Of a stretch of 44,299 nt of DNA, positions 43,354 to 44,299 are shown piece after piece. Each line of letters opens with the position of its first letter. Positions within the stretch are counted from its first letter, which is position 1. The stretch is from Dissophora ornata (taxonomy: Eukaryota > Mortierellomycota > Mortierellomycetes > Mortierellales > Mortierellaceae). A program made the position numbers and the translations under genes. The notes under the pieces are model-generated. The model ran no database searches. It was not told where the DNA came from and saw nothing but the letters and a program-made list of their open reading frames with translations. The stretch lies in contig MU616764.1 in assembly GCA_025201705.1 (NCBI GenBank), positions 1-44,299 on the forward strand, written 5' to 3'.

Positions 43354-44299
43354 ACCTTCGCCGCAAGGAGAGGCTCCTTGAGGCTCTGTTCCCTCTATGG
43401 TCTACTATACTCGAAGTCGAAGTCCATAGTCACTTTTGCATGCTCCTAGTCACTCCATCACACCCAACTTGATCCATCCTATGTAACGACCCCTCATGCT
43501 CTCGTAGCATGCACGACGTTGCATATCTCTTACACACAGTGGCTGTCGTTGTCTGAGGGTAGGCCTCATGAATTCATTGCTACTACGCCTGCTACTCCCA
43601 ACGCAGTTGCGCCGCTCGACTGTGAGTTGCATCGACTGTCCCAAATCGTGTTGCGCGCCCGAGCTCCTCCATCGCCTTCGCTGACCGCCCTACCATGTAT
43701 ATTGTTGTTATTATTGGGGTATTAAAACGTGTACTTACATGTCACCCACAATTTACTTTTGGTATCAATCCGTAGTACGATCGACATCCATATCCAACTC
43801 AAAATCCATTAGCTCAACAGAGTGGAGTCGTCAAATTCGTCTATCCATTTTCTTCGCGTCTCTTCACTCTTGCCTCTTCTGCTCTTGGTCTCGTGCTTTG
43901 TGTGCTCTCTTCTATAGTACTCTGCCGCCTTTCCCACTGCACGTCTATCGCTGCCTCACACCGCGAGAGTTGTCGTGTGACCTCCTGGGGGGGTTGTCAA
44001 AACCTAAAAACTTAAAATCAATTTAGATGTGCTGGTTCAGGGCAGGAACGTGTGTTCCTCTTGTCGTTCTGTCATTAAAAAGACCTTTCTTCTCCCATCC
44101 AAATCAACTTTTTTGGAATCGGACTTTGTGGCAAGCAAGTCCAAGCAAGCACGCTCTCCCGGCCACAAGAGGTGATCCATCGCAAGGCGAGGAATGAGGA
44201 GTCAGATCTTCATTCCGTCGCAACCCTCATTCAAGACACCAAGCGAGCAAGTTGGATCTCGAGCGGCGAGCCAGCTGGGTTTTGAGTGCTCGTCAAGTG
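43354..44299. other. Intergenic to right edge, nothing recognised
   Basis: 946 bases with only short weak open frames and a G7 run near 43988. The C/T-rich stretch 43820-43950 could be part of a promoter for a gene beyond the edge. Confidence 0.4.

Noticed and set aside
1..44299. CRISPR arrays, bacterial operons and insertion sequences
   Set aside because: None seen; genes carry spliceosomal introns and the sequence is eukaryotic.
1..44299. tRNA or rRNA genes
   Set aside because: No convincing tRNA B-box with a matching cloverleaf and no rRNA-like sequence was noticed by eye; a covariance-model scan would be needed to exclude small RNAs.

Overview
The window reads as nuclear DNA of an early-diverging filamentous fungus, most likely Mucoromycota and perhaps Mortierellomycotina. 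This is inferred from three things: many short GT-AG introns; a gene set that includes a mitochondrial complex I subunit, dynactin p62, elongin C and a SCOC-type protein, several of which budding yeasts lack; and Ser/Thr/Gln-rich low-complexity tracts. No database was searched. All exon models were built by reading splice sites and checking reading phase by hand. Every main gene model closes to a whole number of codons.

Layout. 1-367: right edge of a gene that starts outside the window (possible SUZ motif). 768-3520 (-): ataxin-10 homolog, 7 exons. 3620-4116: coding-like sequence, unrecognised. 4570-7028 (-): very-long-chain acyl-CoA synthetase/fatty acid transport protein ending in a peroxisomal AKL tripeptide. 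8216-15189 (+): 2221-residue PH-domain/coiled-coil protein. 16473-16952 (+): secreted precursor made of 35-residue repeats separated by Lys-Arg sites and interrupted by a 160-base assembly gap. 17559-18362 (+): NDUFS6/NUMM zinc subunit of complex I. 19066-20105 (+): small membrane-anchored mitochondrial coiled-coil protein. 20254-21302 (+): MTH1-like Nudix hydrolase. 21331-22806 (-): Erg27-type 3-ketosteroid reductase. 23141-23580 (-): SCOC-like short coiled-coil protein. 24015-27785 (+): Fun30/SMARCAD1 remodeller. 28427-29283 (+): elongin C. 29381-31225 (-): dynactin p62/DCTN4. 31501-39325 (+): HEATR5/Laa1, 11 exons. 39673-42581 (+): Ser/Thr/Pro-rich protein of unknown function. 42582-44299: mostly non-coding, with two weak coding-like stretches.

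Most genes are housekeeping and are arranged as independent neighbours. Some pairs are suggestive: two mitochondrial genes in tandem (NDUFS6 and the coiled-coil protein), two trafficking genes sharing a 275 bp divergent promoter (DCTN4 and HEATR5/Laa1), and two tail-to-tail pairs only 28 bp and 97 bp apart.

The most interesting locus is the repeat-containing secreted precursor at 16473-16952. It has a signal peptide, a perfect TATA box, near-identical Kex2-type repeats with two cysteines each, and an assembly gap placed exactly inside the repeat array. It fits the general class of Kex2-processed repeat proteins, but I recognise no named member of this family in it.
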